From Lachnospiraceae bacterium (GTDB lineage: Bacteria > Bacillota > Clostridia > Lachnospirales > Lachnospiraceae), in contig JAIEAP010000043.1 of the NCBI GenBank assembly GCA_029071325.1, positions 124,001-188,000 on the forward strand: 64,000 bases of DNA. Direction: 5' to 3'. This document shows positions 1-9,063 of the stretch, in pieces. Both the position numbers and the translations under genes were made by a program. A model generated the notes under the pieces. It had not been told where the DNA came from and made no database searches. It saw nothing but the letters and a program-made list of their open reading frames with translations. How positions within the stretch are numbered: the stretch's first letter is position 1; each line of letters begins with the position of its first letter.

Positions 1-407
1 AGGGAATACTTGGCTACGGGCTTTTTCATATGAGGATTCAGTCCTACCCTCTGCAGCGTCTCCAAGATCTCCTTCCGCCCTATCCTCGCCTTAAGAGAAG
101 CCAGAATTTTCAGATTCTGATATCCGCTGATACCGGGCAGAAATCCCGGCGTCTCAATGATCACGCCCAGGCGGTCCGGGAAATCGCAATCCCGTCCGAC
201 CCGCCTGCCGTTTACCACAATCTGTCCCTTGTCCGGTCGCATAAAACCGCAGATGCATTTCATCAGCACGGTCTTACCGCTGCCGTTATTCCCCACTATG
301 CCGAAGATCGTTCCCGCCGGAATGGTAAGGTTCACATCCTTTAATACCTGTTCCTTTCCAAATGCCTTGCTGACATGCATTACTTCAATTCCTGTCTGCA
401 CATCCAT
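1..407 (-). CDS. ABC transporter ATP-binding protein (3' end cut by window edge)
   Basis: This is the N-terminal 135 residues of an ABC ATPase that would energise the two membrane proteins encoded just upstream. The reverse strand reads MDVQTGIEVMHVSKAFGKEQ, followed by a clear Walker A (GNNGSGKT) near residue 38 and a Q-loop-like stretch (IIETPGFLPG) near residue 88. The signature motif and Walker B lie outside the window. The ATG at 405-407 is preceded by AGGGGG about 7 nt upstream. It is the last visible gene of an apparent response regulator, kinase, lipoprotein, permease, permease, ATPase operon. Transporters of this make-up often export or resist antimicrobial peptides, but the substrate cannot be read from the sequence. 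Confidence 0.9.
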   Translation of the reverse strand, partial: MDVQTGIEVMHVSKAFGKEQVLKDVNLTIPAGTIFGIVGNNGSGKTVLMKCICGFMRPDKGQIVVNGRRVGRDCDFPDRLGVIIETPGFLPGISGYQNLKILASLKARIGRKEILETLQRVGLNPHMKKPVAKYS

Positions 408-429
408 ATCGCTTCCCCCTCCATCCTTT

Positions 430-1323
430 TTATTTCTCCGTTCCGGTAAAATTGAAATTGTAGTTCCGTATGCGAAGCATAGACAAGCCAAACAGCAGGA
501 GGCACCCTGCCCCAAAGAACACATAGGATACCCACAGCTTCGGCAGGTTGTCATAGCCAAAATTATGCATATAATACGTGGCATGATTCAGCGGAGACAT
601 CCATCCAAAAGCTATATTGGCAAGCTTCATGCGCTGCCTGGATATATCAAACCACTGCGCGATCACTTCCGGATTCAGCAGAAACCCAAACCCGCTGAAC
701 ACGATCCCGCCGATCATTCCTCCATTTCCTCTCCACAGATTTAAGTAGAGGATCAGTCCTGCCATCAGAACGGAGTACCCCAGCATCAGACCGAAAATAT
801 GCAGCATACACTCATAGGGAAATGACAATTCCAGCACCTTGACAAAGGCTGGGATGGCTATCTGCTCTCCAATACTGGAATAGCCCAGTATTGCCGCCGT
901 ATCACTCCACAGATTTGCCGGATACGCCCTTGCGCCTGCCAGCAGGCAGGTGGACAGCAGGATAAAACACATCAATGCTATTGTGGCAAGGATCAAATAA
1001 AATATCTGTCCCAGCATCCATATCTTACGGTCTATACGGATCAAAAACAGAGGAACCTCATTGCCGAGATTCGGCATATCTGCAAACAAAAGCAACAGCA
1101 GCAGTGACACCACCAGTACCGAATTGGCGTCGCCAAAGGTCCAGATAAAAGGTTCTCCCAACTGCAGAAGCGTGTCATGCGCTTCTGCAAACCGTATCAC
1201 CTTATCCGACAGCAGAAAGCAGACGACAAAAGCCAGCCCGAACACCAGTATGATCTTGGGGTCCCGTCTCCATCTGCGAAAATTTGTCATAGTGACAAGC
1301 CACGCCTGTCTGATTCTATACAC
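430..1323 (-). CDS. ABC-2-type membrane subunit
   Basis: A polytopic membrane protein of about 297 residues with roughly six hydrophobic segments, probably one of two permease subunits partnering the ATPase at 1-407. No family motif beyond general ABC-2 permease character is recognised. I prefer the GTG at 1321-1323: AGGAGG lies 10 nt upstream (1334-1339), and the GTG overlaps the TAG of the preceding gene, a typical coupled arrangement. The in-frame ATG at 1350 has no ribosome binding site and would overlap the upstream gene by 35 nt. The short gap to the ATPase implies one transcript. Confidence 0.75.
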   Translation of the reverse strand: MYRIRQAWLVTMTNFRRWRRDPKIILVFGLAFVVCFLLSDKVIRFAEAHDTLLQLGEPFIWTFGDANSVLVVSLLLLLLFADMPNLGNEVPLFLIRIDRKIWMLGQIFYLILATIALMCFILLSTCLLAGARAYPANLWSDTAAILGYSSIGEQIAIPAFVKVLELSFPYECMLHIFGLMLGYSVLMAGLILYLNLWRGNGGMIGGIVFSGFGFLLNPEVIAQWFDISRQRMKLANIAFGWMSPLNHATYYMHNFGYDNLPKLWVSYVFFGAGCLLLFGLSMLRIRNYNFNFTGTEK

Positions 1324-1942
1324 GCCCAATATACCTCCTGAGGATCTCATAATATAAGCAAAACAGCACCAGGATGATTCCCGCCAATAGCAGCAGCACG
1401 CCCTGCTCCCCCCATACCCATGTGTGGGTCGGCATCAGCCATTCATAGGGATACAGACAGTACAGCCCCTCAAAGTACCTCTCATACAGCATGACCAGCA
1501 GATAATATATGACAAAGGCTCCACCGTACGCAATATACCGGTTGTTGGACCATGCCGCCAGAGTTGCCGCCAGAACAGCCCACAGCGCACCGGAAAAAAA
1601 TACCGGCAGCAGACGTATCTCCGCCGTCCCGGCGCGTCCGACCAGGACATAGAGACCGCATCCCAGGAACTCAAGCAATCCTCCGCTGATACCACAGGCT
1701 AAGAACTTCCCCAGAATGTACGGCGTCACGCCCGTTCTGGGCAGATAGGCTTTGATATATCCGCTTCTGTACTCCGAAAGCCATGCCGTAGCGTACGGAA
1801 ACGCTGCAATGACCGGCACACACATCCGAAATATCCCGGAGTCAAAGCCACCGTAAAATAATACCAGCACCTCTATCACAAGTCCTGCCGCAAACCCTTT
1901 GGAGCATACTGCCCTTCTTATATCCGCCTCAAAACTGTTCAT
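1316..1942 (-). CDS. Membrane protein, probable ABC transporter permease subunit
   Basis: A 208-residue integral membrane protein with about six hydrophobic helices, one of them FVIYYLLVMLYERYF-like, and short charged loops. It starts one base after the stop of the lipoprotein gene and its stop overlaps the preferred start of the next membrane protein, so the three are translationally linked. Position between a lipoprotein and an ABC ATPase suggests a transporter subunit. The sequence itself does not identify the family, and a bacteriocin-immunity type membrane protein is an alternative. Confidence 0.7.
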   Translation of the reverse strand: MNSFEADIRRAVCSKGFAAGLVIEVLVLFYGGFDSGIFRMCVPVIAAFPYATAWLSEYRSGYIKAYLPRTGVTPYILGKFLACGISGGLLEFLGCGLYVLVGRAGTAEIRLLPVFFSGALWAVLAATLAAWSNNRYIAYGGAFVIYYLLVMLYERYFEGLYCLYPYEWLMPTHTWVWGEQGVLLLLAGIILVLFCLYYEILRRYIGRV

Positions 1943-1943
1943 C

Positions 1944-3503
1944 CTAATACCCTAATTCCCGGTCAATGACCGTGCCGTCAATGGCGTTAATGGTAAGGAC
2001 ACAGACATCCGATCTTCCATAATCCTTTTCTCCGTGCATGCTGTTGATGCTTCCCATAAAGTCCCATACAGGAACCAGCAGTCCCGTATCAAAATTATCT
2101 GCCTCACTGATTCTTGCATATCTGAGAATTACACGGTCAATCTTAATACGCACCTGTTCATTTTCTTCCGTCATTCCTTCCTGGGCATTGGTGACCACTA
2201 CCATCTGTTCAAAGATATCCTTAATGTCGTCAAAACTCCTCATGCTGGCCTGCTCCGCAACCGTCTCAACAATTTCAATGGGGGAATTATAGTAAAAACC
2301 TACGATTCCTTCATCATTGACCAGAATCTCAATATTCTCCCCCGACCACATCTTCTTCACATAGTCGTCTCCAACCCAGTCATCCGTGTATTTACTGGTG
2401 CCCTCATTGTTGACAAACACGCCATCAATATTTCTTAAATACTTTAATACATATACCCTACGGTATCCGTATTTTCCATTCTCATCCTGCTCTTCATTCG
2501 GAAGCTCACAGTACAATCCATTCTCAAAACACGCAAAATCCGTAAATCCCAGACGGGCTAAGAGTGCATCTGCCTGATCTTTTGCCTGCTCCGCTGTTAT
2601 TGTAACCGGCATATCCGTATATTCTGCCAGTTCTTCTTTACTGACCGCTAACAGCAAGTCGTCATCCGAAACCGGGTTTTCTGCCTTCCATCTGCCCAGG
2701 TGGTTATTACTGTCTACTACCACAGAATGTCCAGACACATAACCGTGTTTGTTGCTGGTGAACCTCAGACAATTTCCGTAATCCTCGTTATTCTGTACAT
2801 ACAGGAAACTGTATGTTCCGTTCTTACCGTCGGTGACCCCGTAATATAGGTCGCCGTCAGGATTCAGTTCATATTCCCAGGAATAGAATCCGTCTTCTGT
2901 ATCCCTTTCGTACAGTTCCTTCACACTGTGCAGCAGACCGTCTGAGAGATAATCCTGCAAAGAAACTTCCGCCGGCGCGCTCTCATATTCCTCCTGAAGA
3001 TCATCTATGAGTCGCTGATACTCCTCACGCATCTCCTGCACGCTTTCGGGACTATAGTCCCCATTATCCAGAGAAGTCATCTCTCTTTTCCACTCCTGTA
3101 TTTCCTGTTCAATGCTGCTGCGCGTTCGGATGCTCAATGCGCTCCCATCATACAGCCTTTCCCCCTGCAGCAGTTCTTCTTTTACTTTATCCAGCAACCC
3201 TTGGTCTATCTTCTTCTGCCGGACACGCATCACCGACATTTTGTCGGTCTGGGGGATATCTACCCTGGCGTCCACCTCCACCGCAACATGCAGCGAATCA
3301 TCCTTGATCGTAGTCTGATACGTGTCAAATTCTCCTGCCAGATCAGCCACGTTCGTATGTCCGTTCTCCGTATTTCCTGCCGCCTCGATCATCTGATCGA
3401 GATCTTTATTCTTTACAATAGAGGAATCCGGACTTTTCTGGCATCCCGACACCAAAACTGCCGCCGTCATTCCTAATACAAGTACGTACTTATTTCTTTT
3501 CAT
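1944..3503 (-). CDS. Large lipoprotein of a two-component/ABC operon
   Basis: A secreted lipoprotein of about 519 residues. The N-terminus has a basic start, a hydrophobic core and the lipobox LVSGC with Cys about 21 residues in. A helical, charged segment follows around residues 125-165 (KREMTSLDNG, EMREEYQRLIDDLQEEY), then a beta-rich region with many Tyr and Trp. The start is the ATG at 3501-3503, with AAGGAG about 7 nt upstream; the longer frame would start at a TTG. Placement between the kinase and permease genes suggests a sensor or substrate-binding role for the transporter. I do not recognise the family with certainty. Confidence 0.75.
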   Translation of the reverse strand: MKRNKYVLVLGMTAAVLVSGCQKSPDSSIVKNKDLDQMIEAAGNTENGHTNVADLAGEFDTYQTTIKDDSLHVAVEVDARVDIPQTDKMSVMRVRQKKIDQGLLDKVKEELLQGERLYDGSALSIRTRSSIEQEIQEWKREMTSLDNGDYSPESVQEMREEYQRLIDDLQEEYESAPAEVSLQDYLSDGLLHSVKELYERDTEDGFYSWEYELNPDGDLYYGVTDGKNGTYSFLYVQNNEDYGNCLRFTSNKHGYVSGHSVVVDSNNHLGRWKAENPVSDDDLLLAVSKEELAEYTDMPVTITAEQAKDQADALLARLGFTDFACFENGLYCELPNEEQDENGKYGYRRVYVLKYLRNIDGVFVNNEGTSKYTDDWVGDDYVKKMWSGENIEILVNDEGIVGFYYNSPIEIVETVAEQASMRSFDDIKDIFEQMVVVTNAQEGMTEENEQVRIKIDRVILRYARISEADNFDTGLLVPVWDFMGSINSMHGEKDYGRSDVCVLTINAIDGTVIDRELGY

Positions 3504-3595
3504 TTCTGTTACTCCTTCCGTCAAAAAGATCCATGCCTGAATGATTTACTAAATCTATCCTAGCATGGATCCTTACATCAAGTATTCATCATAAT

Positions 3596-4984
3596 TTAAA
3601 CAAATTGTAAAATCATCCGCGTTCCCATTTCCGGCCCGCTCTCTATCTTAATGGATACGTTATGCCGTCTTGCTATCATTGCCGTCAATGCAAGACCGAG
3701 GCCTGCGCCGCCGCTCCTGCGGCTCCTGGATTTATCCACCATGTAAAAAGGCTCCAGAATCTTTTCCTGTTCCCCAGCAGGTATCCCCCGCCCGAAATCC
3801 TGTACTTCGATACAAGTTCCATAAGCCTTCAATAGGATCCTTCCTCCCTGCCTGCTGGCCTTTACGGCATTGTCAATCAGGTTGATCAGCACATCCGTCA
3901 TAAGATCTGCATCCATAAGAAAGCGCTCCCCGTGCTGGGAATATTCCAGGATGATCTGCTTATCCAGGAGTACGGCTTCACAGGATCTTACCGCTGCGTC
4001 AAATATCTGCACAACCGGGGTATCCACCAGTTCCAGCTCATCATCCTGATCCAGTTCCAGAAGCTTCATCATCTTGCGGGACAGACGTTCCAGCCGGTTG
4101 CATTCTTCATAGATATACAGCAGCGCCTCCTGCCGCTCCTCTTCCCCAAGCTTTGTGGACAGCAGCGTCTGTGCATAGCCTGATATCGCCGTCATAGGAG
4201 TCTTCAACTCATGGGTCAGATTCCCCATGAACAGTGTCTTCTTCTTCTCCGATTCTTCCAGACTGCGGGTTCTGGCCTCTACCGCCTCTGCCATCTTATT
4301 AAAATTCTCCCCCAACTGGCCTATCTCATCCTGGCGCCGGATCGTAAGCCTCTGATCATACAATCCCTCCGCCATATGCTTCGTCGTATCATTCAGTTCC
4401 TGCAGAGGGCGCAATACACGTTTTAAGATAACAGATGTCACCAGGACTGTCACCGCCGTAACTACCAGCGTGATCGCCAGCATACATATGGTCAGCCACT
4501 CCATCCTTTCCCGCACACCAGACATGTCCTCAATCCGGTAATAGATCAGATCCGAAGACATATTCCTGCGAAAGACCACATACTGTTTTCCTTCCCATGT
4601 CAGATATGCGTATTCGATGGGAGAAGACGCCTGGGGCTGATAGGAAAGAGCGGCGAGCTCCGCCGCTTCAAATACGGTATGATTATAGATTTCCTCCGGG
4701 TTCCCTTCACTGCCAGTTCCCCTGTCCCGGATACAAATATTATAATCGTCACCCTGGGTTTTGAAATAGTATGACAGGTATACCTCATTGCTGCCCAGCC
4801 CCTCTTTCCCTCCAAGCGCCTGTTCAAAATCATCCGCTAAGACAAAGGCATTCTGGTATGCCCGGATAAATGCCTCATCCCGGAAGCTTCTGCCCGACAG
4901 CACCCATATGATAGCATCTCCCAAAAGAGACGCCGCCAGGACCGCCGCACAGCTGATCCAGATAATCCGTGTCCTAATCTTCAC
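3596..4984 (-). CDS. Sensor histidine kinase
   Basis: A 462-residue membrane histidine kinase that would phosphorylate the adjacent response regulator. It has TM1 at residues 7-29, an extracellular sensor domain to about 160, TM2 at 162-187, HAMP at 188-240, an H-box with the phospho-acceptor at His258 (NLTHELKTP), an N-box (NLIDNAV) near 368-374, a G1 box (DFGRG) at 396-400 and a G2 box (GAGLGLAL) near 426. All catalytic motifs look intact. The gene starts 3 nt after the regulator gene stops. The ~130-residue extracellular domain is larger than in the intramembrane-sensing bacitracin kinases, so a soluble ligand is possible. Confidence 0.95.
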   Translation of the reverse strand: MKIRTRIIWISCAAVLAASLLGDAIIWVLSGRSFRDEAFIRAYQNAFVLADDFEQALGGKEGLGSNEVYLSYYFKTQGDDYNICIRDRGTGSEGNPEEIYNHTVFEAAELAALSYQPQASSPIEYAYLTWEGKQYVVFRRNMSSDLIYYRIEDMSGVRERMEWLTICMLAITLVVTAVTVLVTSVILKRVLRPLQELNDTTKHMAEGLYDQRLTIRRQDEIGQLGENFNKMAEAVEARTRSLEESEKKKTLFMGNLTHELKTPMTAISGYAQTLLSTKLGEEERQEALLYIYEECNRLERLSRKMMKLLELDQDDELELVDTPVVQIFDAAVRSCEAVLLDKQIILEYSQHGERFLMDADLMTDVLINLIDNAVKASRQGGRILLKAYGTCIEVQDFGRGIPAGEQEKILEPFYMVDKSRSRRSGGAGLGLALTAMIARRHNVSIKIESGPEMGTRMILQFV

Positions 4985-4987
4985 CCT

Positions 4988-5641
4988 CTAATCCTCCAAA
5001 CGGTAACCCAGCTTTGATATAGTCTTAATCTGATCGCCAAGCCCTAACTTCTTGCGAAGCTGGCCGATATGCACATCCACGGTGCGGGTCTCTCCGACAT
5101 AATCGGTTCCCCATACCATCTTGAGCAGATTTTCTCTGGAAACGGCAATATTCTTATTCTTTGCCAGCACCGCCAGCAGATTAAATTCCATGGGCTTTAG
5201 GGGTATCTCTTCTCCGTTCTGTCTGACAGTATGCTCTTTAAAATTAATCTCCATATTCAGGATATGGATGACATCGCTGTACTTCTCGGAACGCTCCAGC
5301 ACCTTCTCTATCCGGACCAAAAGCTCCAGCACCTCAAAGGGCTTTACAATATAATCCTCTGCGCCGCCCTTTAATCCCTGCACTTTGGAGAGAAGATCGT
5401 CCTTTGCCGTCAGGAAAATGACTGGGATATCGTAGCTTTTCATTACTTCCAGCAATGCAAATCCGTCCATGCCGGGAAGCATGACATCCAATAACGCCAG
5501 ATCATAGTCGTGGTCTTCCTTCATAGCTTCTGCCGCCTGCATGCCGTCGAAAAAAAGCCGCGTATCATAATTTGCTGCCCCAAGGTTCATGGCAATCATT
5601 CTGGCGATCGCAACTTCATCCTCTACAATCAGAATTTTCAA
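4988..5641 (-). CDS. OmpR-family response regulator
   Basis: A 217-residue DNA-binding response regulator. The receiver domain has the acidic pocket VEDE at residues 6-9, the phospho-acceptor Asp52 (LLDVMLPGMDG) and the conserved Lys of FLTAKD. A winged-helix output domain follows and ends with RTVDVHIGQLRKKLG. The start is most likely the TTG at 5639-5641, because AGGAGG lies 7 nt upstream and the protein then begins directly at the first receiver strand; the ATG at 5665 lacks a ribosome binding site. It is first in the operon and probably controls the transporter genes at 1-3503. Confidence 0.93.
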   Translation of the reverse strand: MKILIVEDEVAIARMIAMNLGAANYDTRLFFDGMQAAEAMKEDHDYDLALLDVMLPGMDGFALLEVMKSYDIPVIFLTAKDDLLSKVQGLKGGAEDYIVKPFEVLELLVRIEKVLERSEKYSDVIHILNMEINFKEHTVRQNGEEIPLKPMEFNLLAVLAKNKNIAVSRENLLKMVWGTDYVGETRTVDVHIGQLRKKLGLGDQIKTISKLGYRLED

Positions 5642-5736
5642 TCTTACACCTCCTGTATCAGGCATATCTCATTCCAAAAATCATTCTACGAAACAGTCTA
5701 ACATCTTTCTTTACAATTTAAAACACCTTTTTTCAC

Positions 5737-5765
5737 TTGAGTTTTTATTCTGAAAATGCTATCAT
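5737..5765 (+). promoter_or_regulatory. Promoter of the EAL-domain gene
   Basis: TTGAGT (5737-5742) and TATCAT (5760-5765) are separated by 17 nt and lie 35-60 nt before the preferred start codon at 5800. This is a reasonable sigma-A promoter read from sequence only. Confidence 0.5.
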
Positions 5766-5799
5766 TATTAACAAGTATTGCACCCAAAGGAAGGATGTT

Positions 5800-7737
5800 A
5801 TGGAGACAAATATAAGTCTTGACATTGCCGCACTTATCTTGTTGATTTTGCTATGCATTTCCTGCATTTTCCGCAAAATGACAACGGGTATATCCAATCG
5901 CATATTTCTTGTTATCATATCGACCTCAATTGCTTCTACTACCTTTGATATCTTCTCAGTGATACTTGATAACGCACACAGTGGTAATCTGCCTCTGCTT
6001 TATATAGTTAATGCCGGCTATCTTACCATGCATTATTTATGTGCGCCTTTTTATCTTCTTTTTGTGATCAGCCTCACCGACACATGGCATGAACTTCGTA
6101 AAAATATCTGGCTTCAGCTCTTTTTATTCCTGCCGCTTTTATCCGTATTGATCGCTCTTTTCACAAATACTTGGAATCACCTTATTTTTTCTGTGGAAAA
6201 CGGTTATACACGGGGACCTTTATTTGGTCTGCTGTATGTGACCACGATCCTCTATGTCGTTTATATCATTGCATACATCATTAAGTACCGTAAGCTTTTT
6301 AATCTCGGAAAAATCCTTACCATAAGCGCGATCATTCCCATTGAACTGTTATCTATGATCATTCAAATGCTGATCCCGTCCGCTCTAATAGAAATGTTTG
6401 GCGGCGCCATCAGCCTGCTGATCGTAAGCATGGGCATCCAGCGCCCGGAGGATTTTATCGATTCCTTTACTCTGCTTAGGAAGCACAACGCCTATGCCCA
6501 CGATATGAAACGCAATTTCTATAACAACAGACATACTCAGATCGTCATGTTGAATATTGGGAATTATTCTGCTCTCCAGGCAATTATGGGATATGATTCC
6601 TCTGCGCAGGTGCTGGCAGAGATCGCCGGAAAGATCCGCAGGATCAACAAAAAGCTGCATGGAAATGCAGATATGTATTACCTTGACCACGGCAGATTCC
6701 GCATGGTTTTTTACGATAACGACACCAAGAAAGCAGAGGCTGTTGCAAATCTGCTCAATCAGGAACTCCAGGAAAAATCCAACTTTAACGGGCTGGACAT
6801 CAGTCTGTTGCCGTACATTATACTGGCACGCTGTCCCGAAGAAATTGAAGACTTCCCGTCGCTTATGTCTTTTGGCGCGGACTTTCACGAAAAAAATCAC
6901 TACACCGGACAGGTCATGTCGGCAAATGAAGTCTATGACCGCAATCAGATTGATATTAAAAGCAATATTGACGCCATTATCAACCGGGCGCTTGAAGAAA
7001 AAAGCTTTCAGGTATATTATCAACCGATTTATTCCACCTCACGCAAAAAATTCATATCTGCCGAAGCTTTGATCCGCCTGTTTGATCCGCAACACGGCTT
7101 CATCTCACCGGAGACGTTGATTGTTGCCGCTGAGAAAAACGGAACCATTCATCAGATCGGCGCCTTTGTTTTTGAGCAGGTCTGCCAGTTTATTGCAAGT
7201 GACGATTTTAAGAAACTTGGGCTTGATTATATCGAGGTCAATCTGTCGGTGGCGCAGTTTATGAACGGCACGCTTCCCGATACGCTTCTTTCTATTATGA
7301 ACCGATACGGCATTGCTCCGGATAAGATCAACCTTGAGATTACGGAGACTGTAACTGCATACACCCAGAGAGTCATGACAGAAAATCTCGAGAAACTGAC
7401 GCAGGCAGGACTTAGCTTTTCTCTGGATGATTACGGAACGGGATATTCGAATACGAAACGTATTCTTCAACTGCCGTTAAAGATCGTGAAACTCGACAAA
7501 TCGTTTGTAGATGAACAGCACAATCCCAAGATGTGGATTTTCTTAAAGAACACCATAAAAATGTTAAAGGATATGAATATGGAGATTGTGATCGAGGGCG
7601 TCGAGACGCAGGAAATGTTAGACGCTTTTTCTGATCTGAAGTGCGATTTTATTCAGGGATACTATTTCTCCAAACCGATCCCTAGGAATGATTTCGTTTC
7701 ATTTATCATGGATTTTAACATCGAGACTCAAAGCTGA
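5800..7737 (+). CDS. Membrane cyclic-di-GMP phosphodiesterase, degenerate GGDEF + EAL
   Basis: A 645-residue protein with about seven N-terminal membrane helices (residues 5-215), a GGDEF-like domain in which the signature is replaced by HGRF near residue 297, and a C-terminal EAL domain. The EAL domain keeps the catalytic set: EAL at 422, NLS, EITET, DDYGTGYSN, KLDKSF, EGVET and QGYYFSKP. It should therefore hydrolyse c-di-GMP, while the GGDEF part is probably only regulatory. The ATG at 5800 has AAGGAAGG just upstream; the longer frame starts at a TTG. It is a monocistronic plus-strand gene whose last 10 nt overlap the convergent lipoprotein gene. Confidence 0.93.
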   Translation: METNISLDIAALILLILLCISCIFRKMTTGISNRIFLVIISTSIASTTFDIFSVILDNAHSGNLPLLYIVNAGYLTMHYLCAPFYLLFVISLTDTWHELRKNIWLQLFLFLPLLSVLIALFTNTWNHLIFSVENGYTRGPLFGLLYVTTILYVVYIIAYIIKYRKLFNLGKILTISAIIPIELLSMIIQMLIPSALIEMFGGAISLLIVSMGIQRPEDFIDSFTLLRKHNAYAHDMKRNFYNNRHTQIVMLNIGNYSALQAIMGYDSSAQVLAEIAGKIRRINKKLHGNADMYYLDHGRFRMVFYDNDTKKAEAVANLLNQELQEKSNFNGLDISLLPYIILARCPEEIEDFPSLMSFGADFHEKNHYTGQVMSANEVYDRNQIDIKSNIDAIINRALEEKSFQVYYQPIYSTSRKKFISAEALIRLFDPQHGFISPETLIVAAEKNGTIHQIGAFVFEQVCQFIASDDFKKLGLDYIEVNLSVAQFMNGTLPDTLLSIMNRYGIAPDKINLEITETVTAYTQRVMTENLEKLTQAGLSFSLDDYGTGYSNTKRILQLPLKIVKLDKSFVDEQHNPKMWIFLKNTIKMLKDMNMEIVIEGVETQEMLDAFSDLKCDFIQGYYFSKPIPRNDFVSFIMDFNIETQS

Positions 7738-8456
7738 CTGGAATTCAAACACTCTATTGTCTGCCACTCTATTTCATCAAGTATCTCTTCTTTTATATGC
7801 CCGTTTGAGTCCAGATAATCCTCCGTCAGGCTTTCCCATTCCTGCTTTGTAACTACATCATCCCCATAAAAATATTCGTCACCCTCATCATACACATTGT
7901 TCAGATTGCTGTCATATCTTGAGAATCCAATACTACATATTTCTTCTCCGCAACAGTCAAATGTATAATAGCAATAATCATCGTGCAATGGTCCCCCACC
8001 GGGACGATAACTCACAAAACTCCCATCGTTTAGCAGATAATAGTGCGGATAAGGAGATAGATCTTTCCATATAAAAAGTTCTCCTTGTTCACAGGACAAA
8101 ATATAATAATAGCGCGCCGATTTTACATGAAGCTCCGGTATCTTATCCCCGGTCAAATCAAAATAGGCATATGCAGCAGAATATCGGCTGTCCGGCTCTC
8201 CCGTAGGTATTATAATAAAATCAAGATTCACATCACCGTAAGCTGCTGCTACGCTTTGCTTTCCATCCAGAAATTCCTGATACTGCTGCATCGCCGTTTC
8301 GTACTCATGCTGATAATCCGGATTTTCAGATGTAGGATGATCCTCTAAATTATATACCGTAAAATCAGATGCATCCAATAGTTCTGTTTTTTTTCTACAG
8401 CCACTTATGAATGCCAATATAATAAACATTACAGGGATATATTTCTGAACTTTCAT
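7728..8456 (-). CDS. Chimeric lipoprotein of the LXG island (paralogue C)
   Basis: A 242-residue lipoprotein with lipobox FISGC (Cys20). Its first ~36 residues and its 5' leader are almost identical to the tandem lipoproteins at 11079 and 11710, but the mature domain is unrelated to theirs. That domain contains QQYQEFLDGKQS, YAYFDLTGDKIPELHV and later a Tyr/Asp-rich region, resembling the many clostridial proteins with a YxxFDxxGDxxPELH motif of unknown function. A truncated second copy of this mature domain lies at 10866-11062. AAAGG lies about 7 nt before the ATG. It may be an immunity or envelope accessory protein; the function is inferred from context only. Confidence 0.8.
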   Translation of the reverse strand: MKVQKYIPVMFIILAFISGCRKKTELLDASDFTVYNLEDHPTSENPDYQHEYETAMQQYQEFLDGKQSVAAAYGDVNLDFIIIPTGEPDSRYSAAYAYFDLTGDKIPELHVKSARYYYILSCEQGELFIWKDLSPYPHYYLLNDGSFVSYRPGGGPLHDDYCYYTFDCCGEEICSIGFSRYDSNLNNVYDEGDEYFYGDDVVTKQEWESLTEDYLDSNGHIKEEILDEIEWQTIECLNSSQL

Positions 8457-8536
8457 TATTTTACCTTTCTATCCCGGAGCATTACTCCTATTCTGTACAG
8501 CCATTATCATAATTTGGATTAGAAAAATCACATCTT

Positions 8537-8794
8537 CTAGCCCACTATTATGACGGGGTCTTCTTCCGTCAGGAAACCTCCTCCTTGGACTCCTTGAAGA
8601 GGAAGCGGGTCTACATATACTACATCCGTTGCCTCCCATTCACCATAAAACATTGCATACCATGGATTTTTCCAATATTTCTTAAAGCCGTCTTTCATAT
8701 TTTCATATTCTGTCCTTACATATTCTGCCATTTCCGTAGTCACCTCTGCAAGGCTGTAGGATAACTCAGGCTGCTCCCCCGCTAATCTTATCAC
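8537..8794 (-). CDS. Small ORF following the DUF5344-like gene
   Basis: An 85-codon frame that begins with GTG immediately after the TGA of the preceding gene, in the same frame. The product is acidic and contains YKNPWYAMFYGEW-like aromatic residues (KNPWYAMFYGEWEATDVVY). No convincing ribosome binding site precedes the GTG; an internal ATG at residue 22 also lacks one. It could be a short gene translated by coupling, or the 3' part of a once longer gene interrupted by the TGA. No family recognised. Confidence 0.4.
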   Translation of the reverse strand: MIRLAGEQPELSYSLAEVTTEMAEYVRTEYENMKDGFKKYWKNPWYAMFYGEWEATDVVYVDPLPLQGVQGGGFLTEEDPVIIVG

Positions 8795-9049
8795 TCAAAT
8801 CATATTCTCATCTGCTTCCATCAGCAGTTTTTGCACACTTTGGAATCTCTCCGCATCCCGGGTTACCAGAATATGATACGCCTTCAAGGCGTTCCAAATG
8901 CTGTCTGCGCCTTCCAGATACATTTTCATGGCATACATGCCGTCCGTTCCCTCTGGCAGTACATTTCTGTCTGTTTCAATTTTATTAGCCGTCTGCGACC
9001 ATGTCTTTACTTTCCCGGCAAATACCGCATGTTTCATTTGAATCATCAT
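8795..9049 (-). CDS. Small helical LXG partner, DUF5344/WXG100-like
   Basis: An 84-residue predicted helical hairpin protein. Length, the central SIWNALKAYHILV and the tail LLMEADENMI resemble the YwqI/DUF5344 class that accompanies LXG toxins and helps load them on the type VII secretion system. The ATG at 9047-9049 has GGGAGG 7 nt upstream; the upstream ATG at 9076 would overlap the previous gene. It follows the coiled-coil gene by 14 nt. Family assignment is by eye and needs a profile search. Confidence 0.6.
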   Translation of the reverse strand: MMIQMKHAVFAGKVKTWSQTANKIETDRNVLPEGTDGMYAMKMYLEGADSIWNALKAYHILVTRDAERFQSVQKLLMEADENMI

Positions 9050-9063
9050 TTGTTTTCCTCCCT

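Noticed and set aside
8795-8797. In-frame TGA between two small ORFs as a selenocysteine codon or disabling mutation
   Set aside because: The upstream product already has the length and ending expected of a DUF5344-like protein, and no selenocysteine insertion hairpin or Cys-aligned family is evident.
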